Assembly: GCF_030534335.1 (NCBI RefSeq)
Contig: NZ_CP130565.1
Span: forward strand, 765,501 to 829,500
Length of the DNA: 64,000 nt
Reading direction: 5' to 3'
Source of the DNA: Marivirga harenae
GTDB taxonomy: Bacteria; Bacteroidota; Bacteroidia; Cytophagales; Cyclobacteriaceae
In this document: in pieces, positions 46,368 to 54,871 of the stretch
Numbering within the stretch: position 1 is the stretch's first letter
How the letters are laid out: each line of letters opens with the position of its first letter
Position numbers and translations under genes: made by a program
The notes under the pieces: model-generated
Database searches by the model: none
The model's input: only the letters and a program-made list of their open reading frames with translations
Told to the model about the DNA's origin: nothing

Positions 46368-47226
46368 ACAATAAGATATAAAACGACAATACCCACGCCA
46401 AAAGGACTACAAAAATAAATGCATCTTTGTACAAAATTTTAACGGGTGATCCACTTTTCTTTTCAACCATAGTAATTTGAAGATATCGCATCAAACCTGC
46501 GATTACAAAAATGCATGTTAAGAATAAGTACTTAGAATCATATCTTTCTTGCACTTCATCAGAAACAGTGTACATTATATAGGAAACGATCATAACTGCG
46601 GAAAGAAGGGTCAAACAAGCATTAGTGAAATCCAAATTATAACCAGAGGAAGCTTTTCTAATATTTTTAGTTCCATTTTCAACTAAAATCAAATCATCCC
46701 TCCGTTTGGCCAAAACCAGAAACAATGACAAAAGTAAAACCATTATTAACAGCCAATGGGAAACTGGGACTTCGGATATTTCGCCTCCTGCAATTACTCT
46801 TAATAAAAATCCGAATGCAACGATGAAAAGATCTAATATCGCTATGTTCTTTAATCCGAAAGAATATGCTAGATTCAGTGCTATGTATAAAACAATGCAA
46901 ATGAAAAAGAAAAAATCCAAATAATAAGCTGTTCCTACAGAGATAACAAATAAAACAACTGCAATTAAGATAGCTGATTTAACGCTTATTTTCCCAGCGG
47001 CAATAGGCCTGTTCCTTTTATCAGGATGTTGACGGTCTTCCTCTACATCAAAAATATCATTAAGAGCATAAATAGCACTAGCTGAGAAAGAAAAAATAAT
47101 AAAGCCAGCGACACACTCATAAAATTTATCATTTGAAAACAGCTCTCCCGCAAAAAACACTGGTAAAAATACAAATGTGTTTTTAACCCAATGCTTGAGG
47201 CGAAGTAGTCTTATGAAGGCTATCAT
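46360..47226 (-). CDS. UbiA-family prenyltransferase (decaprenyl-phosphate phosphoribosyltransferase-like)
   Basis: The roughly 288-residue protein has eight or nine membrane helices. The first Asp motif NDIFDVEEDRQHPDKRNRP (about residues 68-86) is followed by AGKIS. This N-DxxxD form with HPDKRNRP is that of the polyprenyl-phosphate phosphoribose (DPPR) synthase branch rather than of quinone enzymes. Its context, between carbamoyltransferase/SxtJ genes and glycan acylation genes, also fits lipid-linked pentose formation. ATG 47226 overlaps the SxtJ stop; another ATG two codons upstream is possible. Confidence 0.85.
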   Translation of the reverse strand: MIAFIRLLRLKHWVKNTFVFLPVFFAGELFSNDKFYECVAGFIIFSFSASAIYALNDIFDVEEDRQHPDKRNRPIAAGKISVKSAILIAVVLFVISVGTAYYLDFFFFICIVLYIALNLAYSFGLKNIAILDLFIVAFGFLLRVIAGGEISEVPVSHWLLIMVLLLSLFLVLAKRRDDLILVENGTKNIRKASSGYNLDFTNACLTLLSAVMIVSYIMYTVSDEVQERYDSKYLFLTCIFVIAGLMRYLQITMVEKKSGSPVKILYKDAFIFVVLLAWVLSFYILLYA

Positions 47227-47585
47227 TACCAAATATTTTCTAATTCCTCTTTATTATATAAATGATTTCTAACCTCAAAATTTGAGCTTTTGGGTTTTTT
47301 TAGTCTCAATGGATCCTTTGTAAACAACCTGGAAACCAGTGCTATTGGTGTCAAGAATAAGTAAAAAATAATACTTAATAATATCCTCGTATTTACCCAA
47401 CCTAGTAAAAAAGCTAATTTCATCCATAGCCAGTTTATAGCCTGTGCTACTTTAGGCGATAATCCACCTAGTACCGCTATAGAAACCGAAATATACAGCA
47501 ATACCATTACATCAAAAAAGAGGTAGAACAGCAAAAATCCGGCTGTAATTATTAAGACATTTCTATACTTACCAACATCTTCCAT
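47226..47585 (-). CDS. SxtJ-family small membrane protein
   Basis: The 119-residue protein has three membrane helices and a short basic tail. Sequences VAQAINWLWMKLAFLLGWVNTRI and LLSIIFYLFLTPIALVSRLF are characteristic of SxtJ proteins, which accompany carbamoyltransferases in biosynthetic loci, including saxitoxin clusters. No activity has been shown to my knowledge. It lies 3 bases after the DUF5989 gene. Confidence 0.85.
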   Translation of the reverse strand: MEDVGKYRNVLIITAGFLLFYLFFDVMVLLYISVSIAVLGGLSPKVAQAINWLWMKLAFLLGWVNTRILLSIIFYLFLTPIALVSRLFTKDPLRLKKPKSSNFEVRNHLYNKEELENIW

Positions 47586-47588
47586 AAG

Positions 47589-47738
47589 CTAAAACAATGT
47601 ATAAATAAATGGAGCAATTGCGGAACTACCACCTAAAACCAACACTACACCAATCAAAATTAGGAGCATAATTACAGGTGCCAACCACCATTTTTTTCTG
47701 GCTCTGACAAATTGCCATAAATCTTTTAAAAATTCCAT
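47589..47738 (-). CDS. DUF5989 family single-helix membrane protein, 49 residues
   Basis: The short frame begins MEFLKDLWQFVRARKKWWLA and continues with one hydrophobic helix ending in GGSSAIAPFIYTLF. This matches DUF5989 proteins, which are found beside carbamoyltransferase and SxtJ genes. It is 44 bases after the carbamoyltransferase stop and 3 before SxtJ, on the same strand. Small enough to be missed by length cutoffs; family and context support it strongly. Confidence 0.88.
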   Translation of the reverse strand: MEFLKDLWQFVRARKKWWLAPVIMLLILIGVVLVLGGSSAIAPFIYTLF

Positions 47739-47782
47739 TCCTTTAAAATTATTAATATCAAATAAATACTAAAAAAGTGTAC

Positions 47783-49645
47783 TTAATCTAAAACATATTC
47801 TGTTTTCCAATTATCGGTACTGCTCCACTCAGGCTGTTGCCTTTTGTCAAACACAAACCTACCCATCACCAAATAATCCATTTCAGTTCTCATAAAGCAC
47901 CGATACGCGTCTTCTGGATTACAAACTATAGGTTCCCCTCTTACATTAAAACTTGTATTCACCAGCATTCCATATCCTGTCTTAGATTTAAAAGTATTAA
48001 TTATATTCCAATAATCAGGATTAGTTTTTTTAGAAACTGTTTGAATTCTAGCCGTGAAATCAACGTGCGTTATGGCCGGAATATCGGACCTTAAAAAATA
48101 CAGTTTATCACGTAAAGGCAGTGAAAGGTAATTATCAGGTAAATTCTTTCTTCTCGACTTCTTTATAGGTTGTACTTCTAGCATATAGGGCGATATGACA
48201 TTTTTTTCAAAAAACTCCAGTGCATCTTCTTCTAAAACTGAAGGCGCAAATGGCCTGAAAGATTCCCTATATTTAATTTTCAGATTAAGCTTCTTTTGCA
48301 TTTCCTCATTCCTAGGATCTCCTAAAATACTCCTTGCCCCTAATGCCCTAGGTCCGAACTCCATTCTCCCTTGAAACCATCCAACAACAGATCCTTTAGC
48401 AAGCAAATCTGCCACTAAGGAATAGAAATAATCATCATCTTTGATCAAGGAATAATTTGCACTATACTTTTTTGCCACAAATTGAATATCCCGGTCCAAA
48501 AATGATGGACCCAAATATGAACCATTAAGTTGGTCAACATCATCAGTAATAATCCGATTATTTTTATAATAAATATAATAAGCAATTAAAGCCGCCCCCA
48601 ATGCCCCGCCTGCATCACCTGCTGCAGGTTGAATAAAAATATCCTTGAAAATATCTTCGTTGTGCAATTTTCCGTTGGCCACACAATTAAGTGCAACTCC
48701 TCCTGCTAAACATAAGTATTCACAATTGGTGATATCCTTTGCATGACGAGCCATTTTAATGACAATTTCTTCTGTAACATTTTGAATTGCCAAACCTAAA
48801 TCACAGTGCCGTTGCTCTAATTCTCCTTCCGATTTTCTCTTTGGCATATCAAAAAGATTTTCCCATTCTTTTGACTTCACCATTGTTAAACCAGTGGAAT
48901 AATTGAAATACTTTTGGTTTAACCATATTGAACCATCATCATAAATTTGAATCAATTTAGATTTGATAATATCTTCATACTCTTTAATTTTCTCATGATC
49001 TTTTCTCCCATATGGTGCCAATCCCATCAATTTGTACTCCCCTGAATTAACCTTAAACCCTAGAAAAAAAGTAAAAGCAGAATATAATAATCCAAGAGAA
49101 TGAGGAAATTTTAGTTCTTTGAGAACACTGATTTCATTATCAACTCCGTGGCAAATAGAGGCTGTGGCCCACTCTCCTACACCGTCAATAGTTAAAATAG
49201 CTGCCTCCTTAAAATTAGATGGATAAAAAACACTTGCTGCATGAGACAAATGATGTTCAGGAAAAAGTAGTTTGATATTTTTCCTATCGAATTTGTCGAT
49301 TTTTTGTAGCTCATCAAATATTAGTTTCTTTAAAAAGATTTTCTCTTTTAACCAGACCGGAATGGCCATCATAAAAGACTTGATTCCCTTTGGAGCAAAA
49401 CTATAATATGTTTCCAACAGCCTTTCAAATTTTAAAAAAGGCTTATCATAAAAAACGATTGCATCTAATTGCTCAATCGTGGTAGCGCACTCTTTCAAGC
49501 AATACAATACAGCATTGGAAGGAAATGAAGGGTCATGCTTTTTTCGTGTAAAACGCTCTTCCTGAGCTGCTGCAATTATTCTTCCATCCTCAATAATGGC
49601 AGCCGCTGAGTCATGATAAAAAGCTGAAATTCCAAGTATTTTCAC
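47783..49645 (-). CDS. Carbamoyltransferase (NodU/CmcH/TobZ family)
   Basis: The 620-residue enzyme has the two-domain plan of the family. The Kae1-like N-terminal domain starts MKILGISAFYHDSAAAIIED and holds the metal motif HHLSHAASVFYPS and LTIDGVGEWAT. The C-terminal YrdC-like domain has WFQGRMEFGPRALGARSILGDPR and ends with the MLVNTSFNVRGEPIV segment. These enzymes make carbamoyl-adenylate from carbamoyl phosphate and ATP and move the carbamoyl group to a hydroxyl of a sugar or natural product. It is the first gene of the leftward arm of the polysaccharide locus. Confidence 0.96.
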   Translation of the reverse strand: MKILGISAFYHDSAAAIIEDGRIIAAAQEERFTRKKHDPSFPSNAVLYCLKECATTIEQLDAIVFYDKPFLKFERLLETYYSFAPKGIKSFMMAIPVWLKEKIFLKKLIFDELQKIDKFDRKNIKLLFPEHHLSHAASVFYPSNFKEAAILTIDGVGEWATASICHGVDNEISVLKELKFPHSLGLLYSAFTFFLGFKVNSGEYKLMGLAPYGRKDHEKIKEYEDIIKSKLIQIYDDGSIWLNQKYFNYSTGLTMVKSKEWENLFDMPKRKSEGELEQRHCDLGLAIQNVTEEIVIKMARHAKDITNCEYLCLAGGVALNCVANGKLHNEDIFKDIFIQPAAGDAGGALGAALIAYYIYYKNNRIITDDVDQLNGSYLGPSFLDRDIQFVAKKYSANYSLIKDDDYFYSLVADLLAKGSVVGWFQGRMEFGPRALGARSILGDPRNEEMQKKLNLKIKYRESFRPFAPSVLEEDALEFFEKNVISPYMLEVQPIKKSRRKNLPDNYLSLPLRDKLYFLRSDIPAITHVDFTARIQTVSKKTNPDYWNIINTFKSKTGYGMLVNTSFNVRGEPIVCNPEDAYRCFMRTEMDYLVMGRFVFDKRQQPEWSSTDNWKTEYVLD

Positions 49646-50289
49646 TTAAGCGTATTATGAGTTGATAAGTTTATTAAGCTAATTCACCCTACTACAAAAA
49701 AGGTGAATTAAAATGGTTGTTGATTTAGAAATAAACTTAGCAAAACATTCTGATTAGAAAAAATTATATTAGAACATCTCAAAATATTTACAACACATAT
49801 AAGGATTTGTTATCAAAAAATATTTAATTGCACTGAGGTAATATATCTAATAGTTGACTCTCAAACAGTTTTTTTCAGGCTAAGGGAAATGCTATAATCT
49901 TTTTATGACTCAGAGAGCTATTTTCATTAATTTACTTCATTAAAGGCATTCATAAATTCCTTGACCACTAAATCCCTTTTCAAAACTGGAATGATCTTGG
50001 AATTCATTCAATGAGATTTAATCCATTGATGGGAGAGTAATGTGGGATAGAACAGAAAGTAACTTCTAAAACTTGGGGTGCTAAAACCCCGGTATTACTG
50101 ACGGAAATTGGAATGTTTAAAAGAACCAGTAACTACTCCTAACTTAAGGTTTATATTTAGTGACAAAATATTCAAGAAACTATTACGTAAAATAGAAGAA
50201 TGATTAACTATATTAAAATCACAGCAATTTTCTACGGAACTATTGCGATATTTACAATTACTTTATTGAGGATCAAAAATTAGCTCTAA
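49646..50289. other. Long intergenic region separating the two arms of the polysaccharide locus
   Basis: No firm gene is seen. It holds a 9-bp inverted repeat (TAATTCACC and GGTGAATTA, 49680-49710, 13-base loop) about 35 bases before the carbamoyltransferase start, a short GGGGT/ACCCC hairpin near 50080, and a 27-residue hydrophobic frame (50200-50283, MINYIKITAIFYGTIAIF) just before the Wzc-like gene that could encode a peptide but has a weak ribosome site. No TAnnTTTG promoter box was found for the leftward arm. Confidence 0.5.
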
Positions 50290-52509
50290 ATGGATATCTT
50301 ATACCTCTTGTACGCATTGTGGAGAAAAAAATGGATAATCATTATAATTCCTATAATTTCTGTAGCAGTCGCTGTCCTTTTGACAATGAATTTAAAACCT
50401 ACCTATAAATCCAATTCGCAGATTGCTACTGGTTTTACTACAAATGAAGGGGTGAGTGTAACAGATGAACGATTCAATCTAAGAGAAGTAGATTTAAAAT
50501 TCAATAATTTATTAGCGGTGATGAAATCTGGAACTATTTTAAATATGGTATCCTACAAAATGACCGTCAATAGAATTAATAAGCAATTAGAATCTGGGAA
50601 AACCGATGAAAAATTCACGGAAGATGAATTACTGCTGGCTGAATCGATTTTTCAATCCTACCTTAGGAAACAAGAATCATTTTCTATAGAAGACGAGAAT
50701 TCTAAACTATTACGAGACATTTTAAACGACTATGGTTTTACATTTAATTTCTTTCGAAACGGATTTGATATTAAAAGGCAGCCCAATACAGATTTTATCC
50801 AAGTGTCATTTGTCTCAGGAAATCCAGATAGATCTGCTGAAGCTGTAAATACTTACTGTGATGAATTTCTAAGATACTATGCCACAACCAAAAGAGAATC
50901 GAGCAGTGAATCTGTTACTTTCTTCGAAGAATTAAAGAAGAGAAAAAAGGATGAATTGGATGCTAAAAACCAAGCACTAAAAGTCTTTAAATCGAATAAC
51001 AATTTACTAACAGGTAGAACTGATGGAGATAGTCGCTCTTCTCAACTTTATGAACTGGAATCACAAAGGGATCAGATTAACAATAATATTTACGGTCTAA
51101 CATTAAAACTTGAAGATTATCGAACAACGCTTTCTGAAAAAACTAGTGGGAATAGCAATATTTCCACTTCAAATTCTAACGAACGCATTCTAAATATTAA
51201 GAAAAAAATTGACAACCTTAATGAAAAATTCATTAGTTCCGGCTCAAATAATGCTCAGCTATTAGATTCCTTGAATTTGTTGAGACAACAATATAAAGTT
51301 GAGTTAGGCTTAATGGAAAGAGGAAGTTCGCCACAAAGCACACAAGGCTTAAGCGCAGGGGAGATAAGAGATTTGATAAAAAGTACGGAGATTGAATTAC
51401 AAGTCCAAGAATCAAGGCTTTCTGATATTAATTATAAAATCAATAGTATAAGAGGATCCTTATCAAGTTATGCCAATAATGAGGCAATCTTAAGTACATT
51501 AGAAAGAGATGTCGAAGTAGCATCAAACGAATATTTAGCAGCAGTAGAAAAATTCAATGAGGCTCAAAACAAATTAATGGCCTCTGCAGGTTCAATTAGG
51601 CAAGTATATAAAGCTGTTCCTCCAGCAAGCCCTGAGCCGTCAAAAAGATTTATTATTATTATTTTAGCAGGTTTTGCAACTTTTGGACTTTGCGTATTCG
51701 TGATTATTCTGCTTGAGATTATAGATACAAGTATAAAAACTCCTGCTCAATTTGAAAGATTGACAGGACTGCGGCTGTCCGGAAGCTTAGTAAAAATCGA
51801 TACGAAAAAATTAAACTACCTTAATTTATTTACAAAGAAACAAGAGCAAGAAGAACTAGAGCAGTTCAAACATTTCCTTAGAAAAATTAGATATGAAATT
51901 GAAAACGATAATGCTAAAACCTTCTTAATAACCAGTACTAAAGTTGGAGTAGGGAAAACTTTTGTTATTTTTTCTCTTGCTTTTGTATTAAGTATGATTA
52001 AAAAAAGGGTCTTGATAATTGATACAAATTTTAAAAACAATGCCTTATCAAAATGGCTAATCCCTGCCAAGAAAAAACCCAAATTTCTGGATCAAGGGAA
52101 GACAGATCGAACCGAATTAAAATTATACAATGAGGGACAAGAGGAAGAAAGCCAAACCCACAGTGAAGTTGAACTAGTACAACCTACCAAACATAAGAAT
52201 ATTTATATCATCGGGAATGGTGGTGGTTTTGAGTCCCCAGAAGAAATCTTTTTTAACAAGGATTTCAAGAGTTTGATCCAAGGGTTATCAAATAAATTCG
52301 ATTACATCTTGCTTGAAGGTTCGGCTTTAAATGATTATTCAGATTCTAAGGAATTGGTAAAGTACGTTGATAAAATTATCCCCGTTTTTTCAGCCCAGGA
52401 AACTATTAAACAATTAGATAAAGACTCAATCGCCTATTTACAGAAACAACCTCAAAAACTCTCAGGTGCGATTCTTAATTTCGTTGACCATAAAAATTTG
52501 AATATTTAA
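50290..52509 (+). CDS. Wzc-like polysaccharide co-polymerase with degenerate kinase domain
   Basis: The 739-residue protein begins with a Wzz domain: a membrane helix at 16-33, a long periplasmic coiled coil, and a second helix near 456-478 preceded by the proline-rich AVPPASPEPSKR. The cytoplasmic domain (about 530-739) has the BY-kinase fold, but Walker A reads TSTKVGVGKT in place of GxGKS/T with a preceding Gly-rich loop, Walker A' reads LIIDTNFKNNALS where LLIDxDxRxP is usual, and there is no C-terminal Tyr cluster. It should set chain length and link synthesis to export; kinase activity is doubtful. Confidence 0.9.
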   Translation: MDILYLLYALWRKKWIIIIIPIISVAVAVLLTMNLKPTYKSNSQIATGFTTNEGVSVTDERFNLREVDLKFNNLLAVMKSGTILNMVSYKMTVNRINKQLESGKTDEKFTEDELLLAESIFQSYLRKQESFSIEDENSKLLRDILNDYGFTFNFFRNGFDIKRQPNTDFIQVSFVSGNPDRSAEAVNTYCDEFLRYYATTKRESSSESVTFFEELKKRKKDELDAKNQALKVFKSNNNLLTGRTDGDSRSSQLYELESQRDQINNNIYGLTLKLEDYRTTLSEKTSGNSNISTSNSNERILNIKKKIDNLNEKFISSGSNNAQLLDSLNLLRQQYKVELGLMERGSSPQSTQGLSAGEIRDLIKSTEIELQVQESRLSDINYKINSIRGSLSSYANNEAILSTLERDVEVASNEYLAAVEKFNEAQNKLMASAGSIRQVYKAVPPASPEPSKRFIIIILAGFATFGLCVFVIILLEIIDTSIKTPAQFERLTGLRLSGSLVKIDTKKLNYLNLFTKKQEQEELEQFKHFLRKIRYEIENDNAKTFLITSTKVGVGKTFVIFSLAFVLSMIKKRVLIIDTNFKNNALSKWLIPAKKKPKFLDQGKTDRTELKLYNEGQEEESQTHSEVELVQPTKHKNIYIIGNGGGFESPEEIFFNKDFKSLIQGLSNKFDYILLEGSALNDYSDSKELVKYVDKIIPVFSAQETIKQLDKDSIAYLQKQPQKLSGAILNFVDHKNLNI

Positions 52510-53435
52510 TCAAGCCAATGACTTAAGTCCTTATCAATTAATGCTTGCAATAGTAAAATATCCTGTCTGTATATTTCATTTGAGATTTTTGATTTCAGTT
52601 CTTTGGCTAACTTTGGCTTTGACAGGTTTTTACTTCTTAAATCATTTACCTTTTTAAATATAAATCTATTATCCTTAAGCCGTTGAAGGTTCTTTTCAGA
52701 AATTATCTTCTTCAGGCCCGTGACCAAAGGGCTTTTTGATCCTATCAATTTATCAACAGTTGGATTTTTGATAAAGCCAGACTGATTGTACGTTATGGAG
52801 AAATCTATTTCAAAGTCCTCATTTACTCCGAGAAAATGAAATATTTCTTGATGCAATTTTACAGGATCCTCACGTAATTCCTCATACAAGAATACTTTTA
52901 TTTGAGAATGGTCAAAAAGCTTGTAGTATTCATCCAGATATTTTCCATAAAAACCCTCCTTTATCAAATCATTCCTTTTCCACCAAATTGTATTTTTATC
53001 TAGGCAATCTGCAAATTCCTTGGAGGGCAACTTGTCTTCCCTTGCTAAATGCAAATATCTAGAATATAATCTTTCTGCTGGCTGACGTAAAATAGCGATC
53101 AACTTTACGTGAGGCACATAATGTTTAATCCTTTTTGCTGCATGCTCATGGTACATATATGTATTTGAAGTCTCCCCTTTTACCTGGCCAACAGAAGCAC
53201 CTTGAAATAATTTTAGATAATCATCAATATTAGTCACCGAACTATTATAGTGATTCAATTGAGGACTACCTTCAAAATCTTTAGGGGTATTTAATTCATA
53301 TCCAAAAAAATTAGGCTCCTTCACTGGACTAATAAATATTTCAGGATGTTGTTTTAAATAATTATCTACGCTGGTTGTTCCTGATTTACCAGCCCCTATT
53401 ATTAAGAAATCTGGAAGATTTTTAAATGAATTCAT
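52506..53435 (-). CDS. Sulfotransferase domain protein
   Basis: The 309-residue protein has the PAPS 5'-phosphosulfate motif FLIIGAGKSGTTSVDNYL near its start, the 3'-phosphate motif LRQPAERLYSRYLHLAR (about 112-128), and the typical ending region FLGVNEDFEIDF. It transfers sulfate from PAPS to a hydroxyl group, here most likely on the polysaccharide or a sugar precursor. ATG 53435 is used; a TTG three codons upstream is less likely. It points against the Wzc-like gene, overlapping its end by four bases, and is divergent from the glycosyltransferase gene. Confidence 0.9.
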   Translation of the reverse strand: MNSFKNLPDFLIIGAGKSGTTSVDNYLKQHPEIFISPVKEPNFFGYELNTPKDFEGSPQLNHYNSSVTNIDDYLKLFQGASVGQVKGETSNTYMYHEHAAKRIKHYVPHVKLIAILRQPAERLYSRYLHLAREDKLPSKEFADCLDKNTIWWKRNDLIKEGFYGKYLDEYYKLFDHSQIKVFLYEELREDPVKLHQEIFHFLGVNEDFEIDFSITYNQSGFIKNPTVDKLIGSKSPLVTGLKKIISEKNLQRLKDNRFIFKKVNDLRSKNLSKPKLAKELKSKISNEIYRQDILLLQALIDKDLSHWLD

Positions 53436-53556
53436 TAATATCAAAAATTGTAGAATAAAACTCCAAAGACATAAAGTATAATCTTAATTCATTAAAATTA
53501 CAGTTTAAATTTGTACATCTCAAAGATATCTTTGCAATAAATATTACTTTTGTAAA

Positions 53557-54765
53557 ATGGACTTTTCTCAAATCATATACATCGCCTTAGCTAGATGGGA
53601 TGGGCAGTATGCTTCTACGGCATTTTCAATTGCTGAGGAATTGTCAAATCAACAAAAGAAAATTTACTATATCGAAAATCCATTGACCTTAAAAGACATT
53701 TTACTTAAAATACATAAAAAGGAAACGTCCAAAAGGCTTGGAGCCCTATTTTTGGGAATAAATAGTACTTACAAAATAAAAAATAATTTAATTGCAGTTA
53801 CTCCTTATGCCGTACTACCAATAAATTGGATGCCTAAAGGGAAACTGTATGGCATTTTTACAAAATTTAACAATAGCTTATTTAGAAAATCTGTTGAAAG
53901 AGTTATTCGAAAGGAAAAATTAGATGATTATATTATTTATAATTCATTTAACCCCTTTTATACTTTTAGCTCCAAATCTAGACCTGCAAAGCTTTCTATT
54001 TACCAATCTGTGGATGACATCAGTCAGTCTGAATACATTAAAAAACATGGCGTTAATCTTGAAAAAAAATATGCTCAATCTTCAGATGTGGTGCTGGTAA
54101 CCTCTTCTCATCTGAAGAAAAAATTAAGTAAATACAATCAAAACACGCATTTGGTTGCTAATGCTGCAAACGTGAAGCTGTTCAATAAGGCCTTTGATCA
54201 AGAAGAAAATGAATTGAATTTAGGTACTTCCTTAGATAAATATAAGGTGGTGATCGGCTATGTGGGCAACATTTGTCATCGTTTAAATTATAAGTTATTA
54301 CTAAAAATTGTTAATGAATATCCGGAATATCTATTGTTAATGGTCGGTCCCATTAATGACAACAATCCTGAAATACAGAATCTGAAAAAACATACTAATG
54401 TATTTTTCACAGGCCCAAAAAAACCTGCAGAATTAGTTCCCTACCTCAGAAAAATGAATTGTTCAATTATTCCCTTTCTTAAAAATGAATTAACAAAAAG
54501 TATTTATCCGTTAAAAATTAATGAATATTTGGCGGCTGGTCTACCCGTCATAACAACTAATTTCTCTGAAGATATTAAAAGCTTTAAAGATGTTATATAT
54601 TTAAGTAACAATGAGCATGATTTTACAATTCAAATTCAAAAAGCCATAGAAGAAAACAACCTAGCCACAGCTCATAAAAGAATGGAGTTTGTGGCATCAA
54701 ATAATTGGACCAATAGAACTTTACAGATTTTGGATATCATTAAAAATCAATCTGACAATGAATAA
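53557..54765 (+). CDS. Glycosyltransferase family 4-like (GT-B)
   Basis: The 402-residue protein has a GT-B fold: N-terminal Rossmann part with IYIALARWDGQYASTAFSIA, and a C-terminal part with VIGYVGNICHRLNYKLLLKI, then the donor-binding stretch SIYPLKINEYLAAGLPVITT near residues 325-344, typical of GT4. Resembles TuaH-type transferases of teichuronic acid and capsule loci. It transfers a sugar from a nucleotide or lipid donor in the cytoplasm. TAAATTTG and TACTTTTG boxes lie upstream, but neither has a -33 partner. The stop overlaps the next small gene. Confidence 0.88.
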   Translation: MDFSQIIYIALARWDGQYASTAFSIAEELSNQQKKIYYIENPLTLKDILLKIHKKETSKRLGALFLGINSTYKIKNNLIAVTPYAVLPINWMPKGKLYGIFTKFNNSLFRKSVERVIRKEKLDDYIIYNSFNPFYTFSSKSRPAKLSIYQSVDDISQSEYIKKHGVNLEKKYAQSSDVVLVTSSHLKKKLSKYNQNTHLVANAANVKLFNKAFDQEENELNLGTSLDKYKVVIGYVGNICHRLNYKLLLKIVNEYPEYLLLMVGPINDNNPEIQNLKKHTNVFFTGPKKPAELVPYLRKMNCSIIPFLKNELTKSIYPLKINEYLAAGLPVITTNFSEDIKSFKDVIYLSNNEHDFTIQIQKAIEENNLATAHKRMEFVASNNWTNRTLQILDIIKNQSDNE

Positions 54766-54871
54766 AAATGGAAAAGGATTCACAAAGAGAGATTTCATCA
54801 TATTTATATGCGTAGCTTATGTCGTATTTATTTACTTAGTGATTTTTCTTAAAATATCATTTATTGAATGA
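54758..54871 (+). CDS. Small single-helix membrane protein, 37 residues
   Basis: The frame MNKNGKGFTKRDFIIFICVA continues as a hydrophobic helix and ends KISFIE. Its ATG overlaps the glycosyltransferase stop (eight bases) and its stop overlaps the Wzy start by four (ATGA). Such double overlap, together with a positively charged N-terminus before one helix, argues for a real gene translated by coupling. I know no family; chance coding in a gap cannot be excluded. Confidence 0.5.
   Translation: MNKNGKGFTKRDFIIFICVAYVVFIYLVIFLKISFIE

Noticed and set aside
50200-50283. 27-codon hydrophobic frame before the Wzc-like gene
   Set aside because: Weak ribosome site, no overlap with its neighbour and no known family; mentioned only as part of the intergenic region.
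53506-53552. TAAATTTG and TACTTTTG boxes before the glycosyltransferase gene
   Set aside because: Neither has a TTTG/TTG element at 17-23 bases upstream, and the second is only four bases from the start codon.
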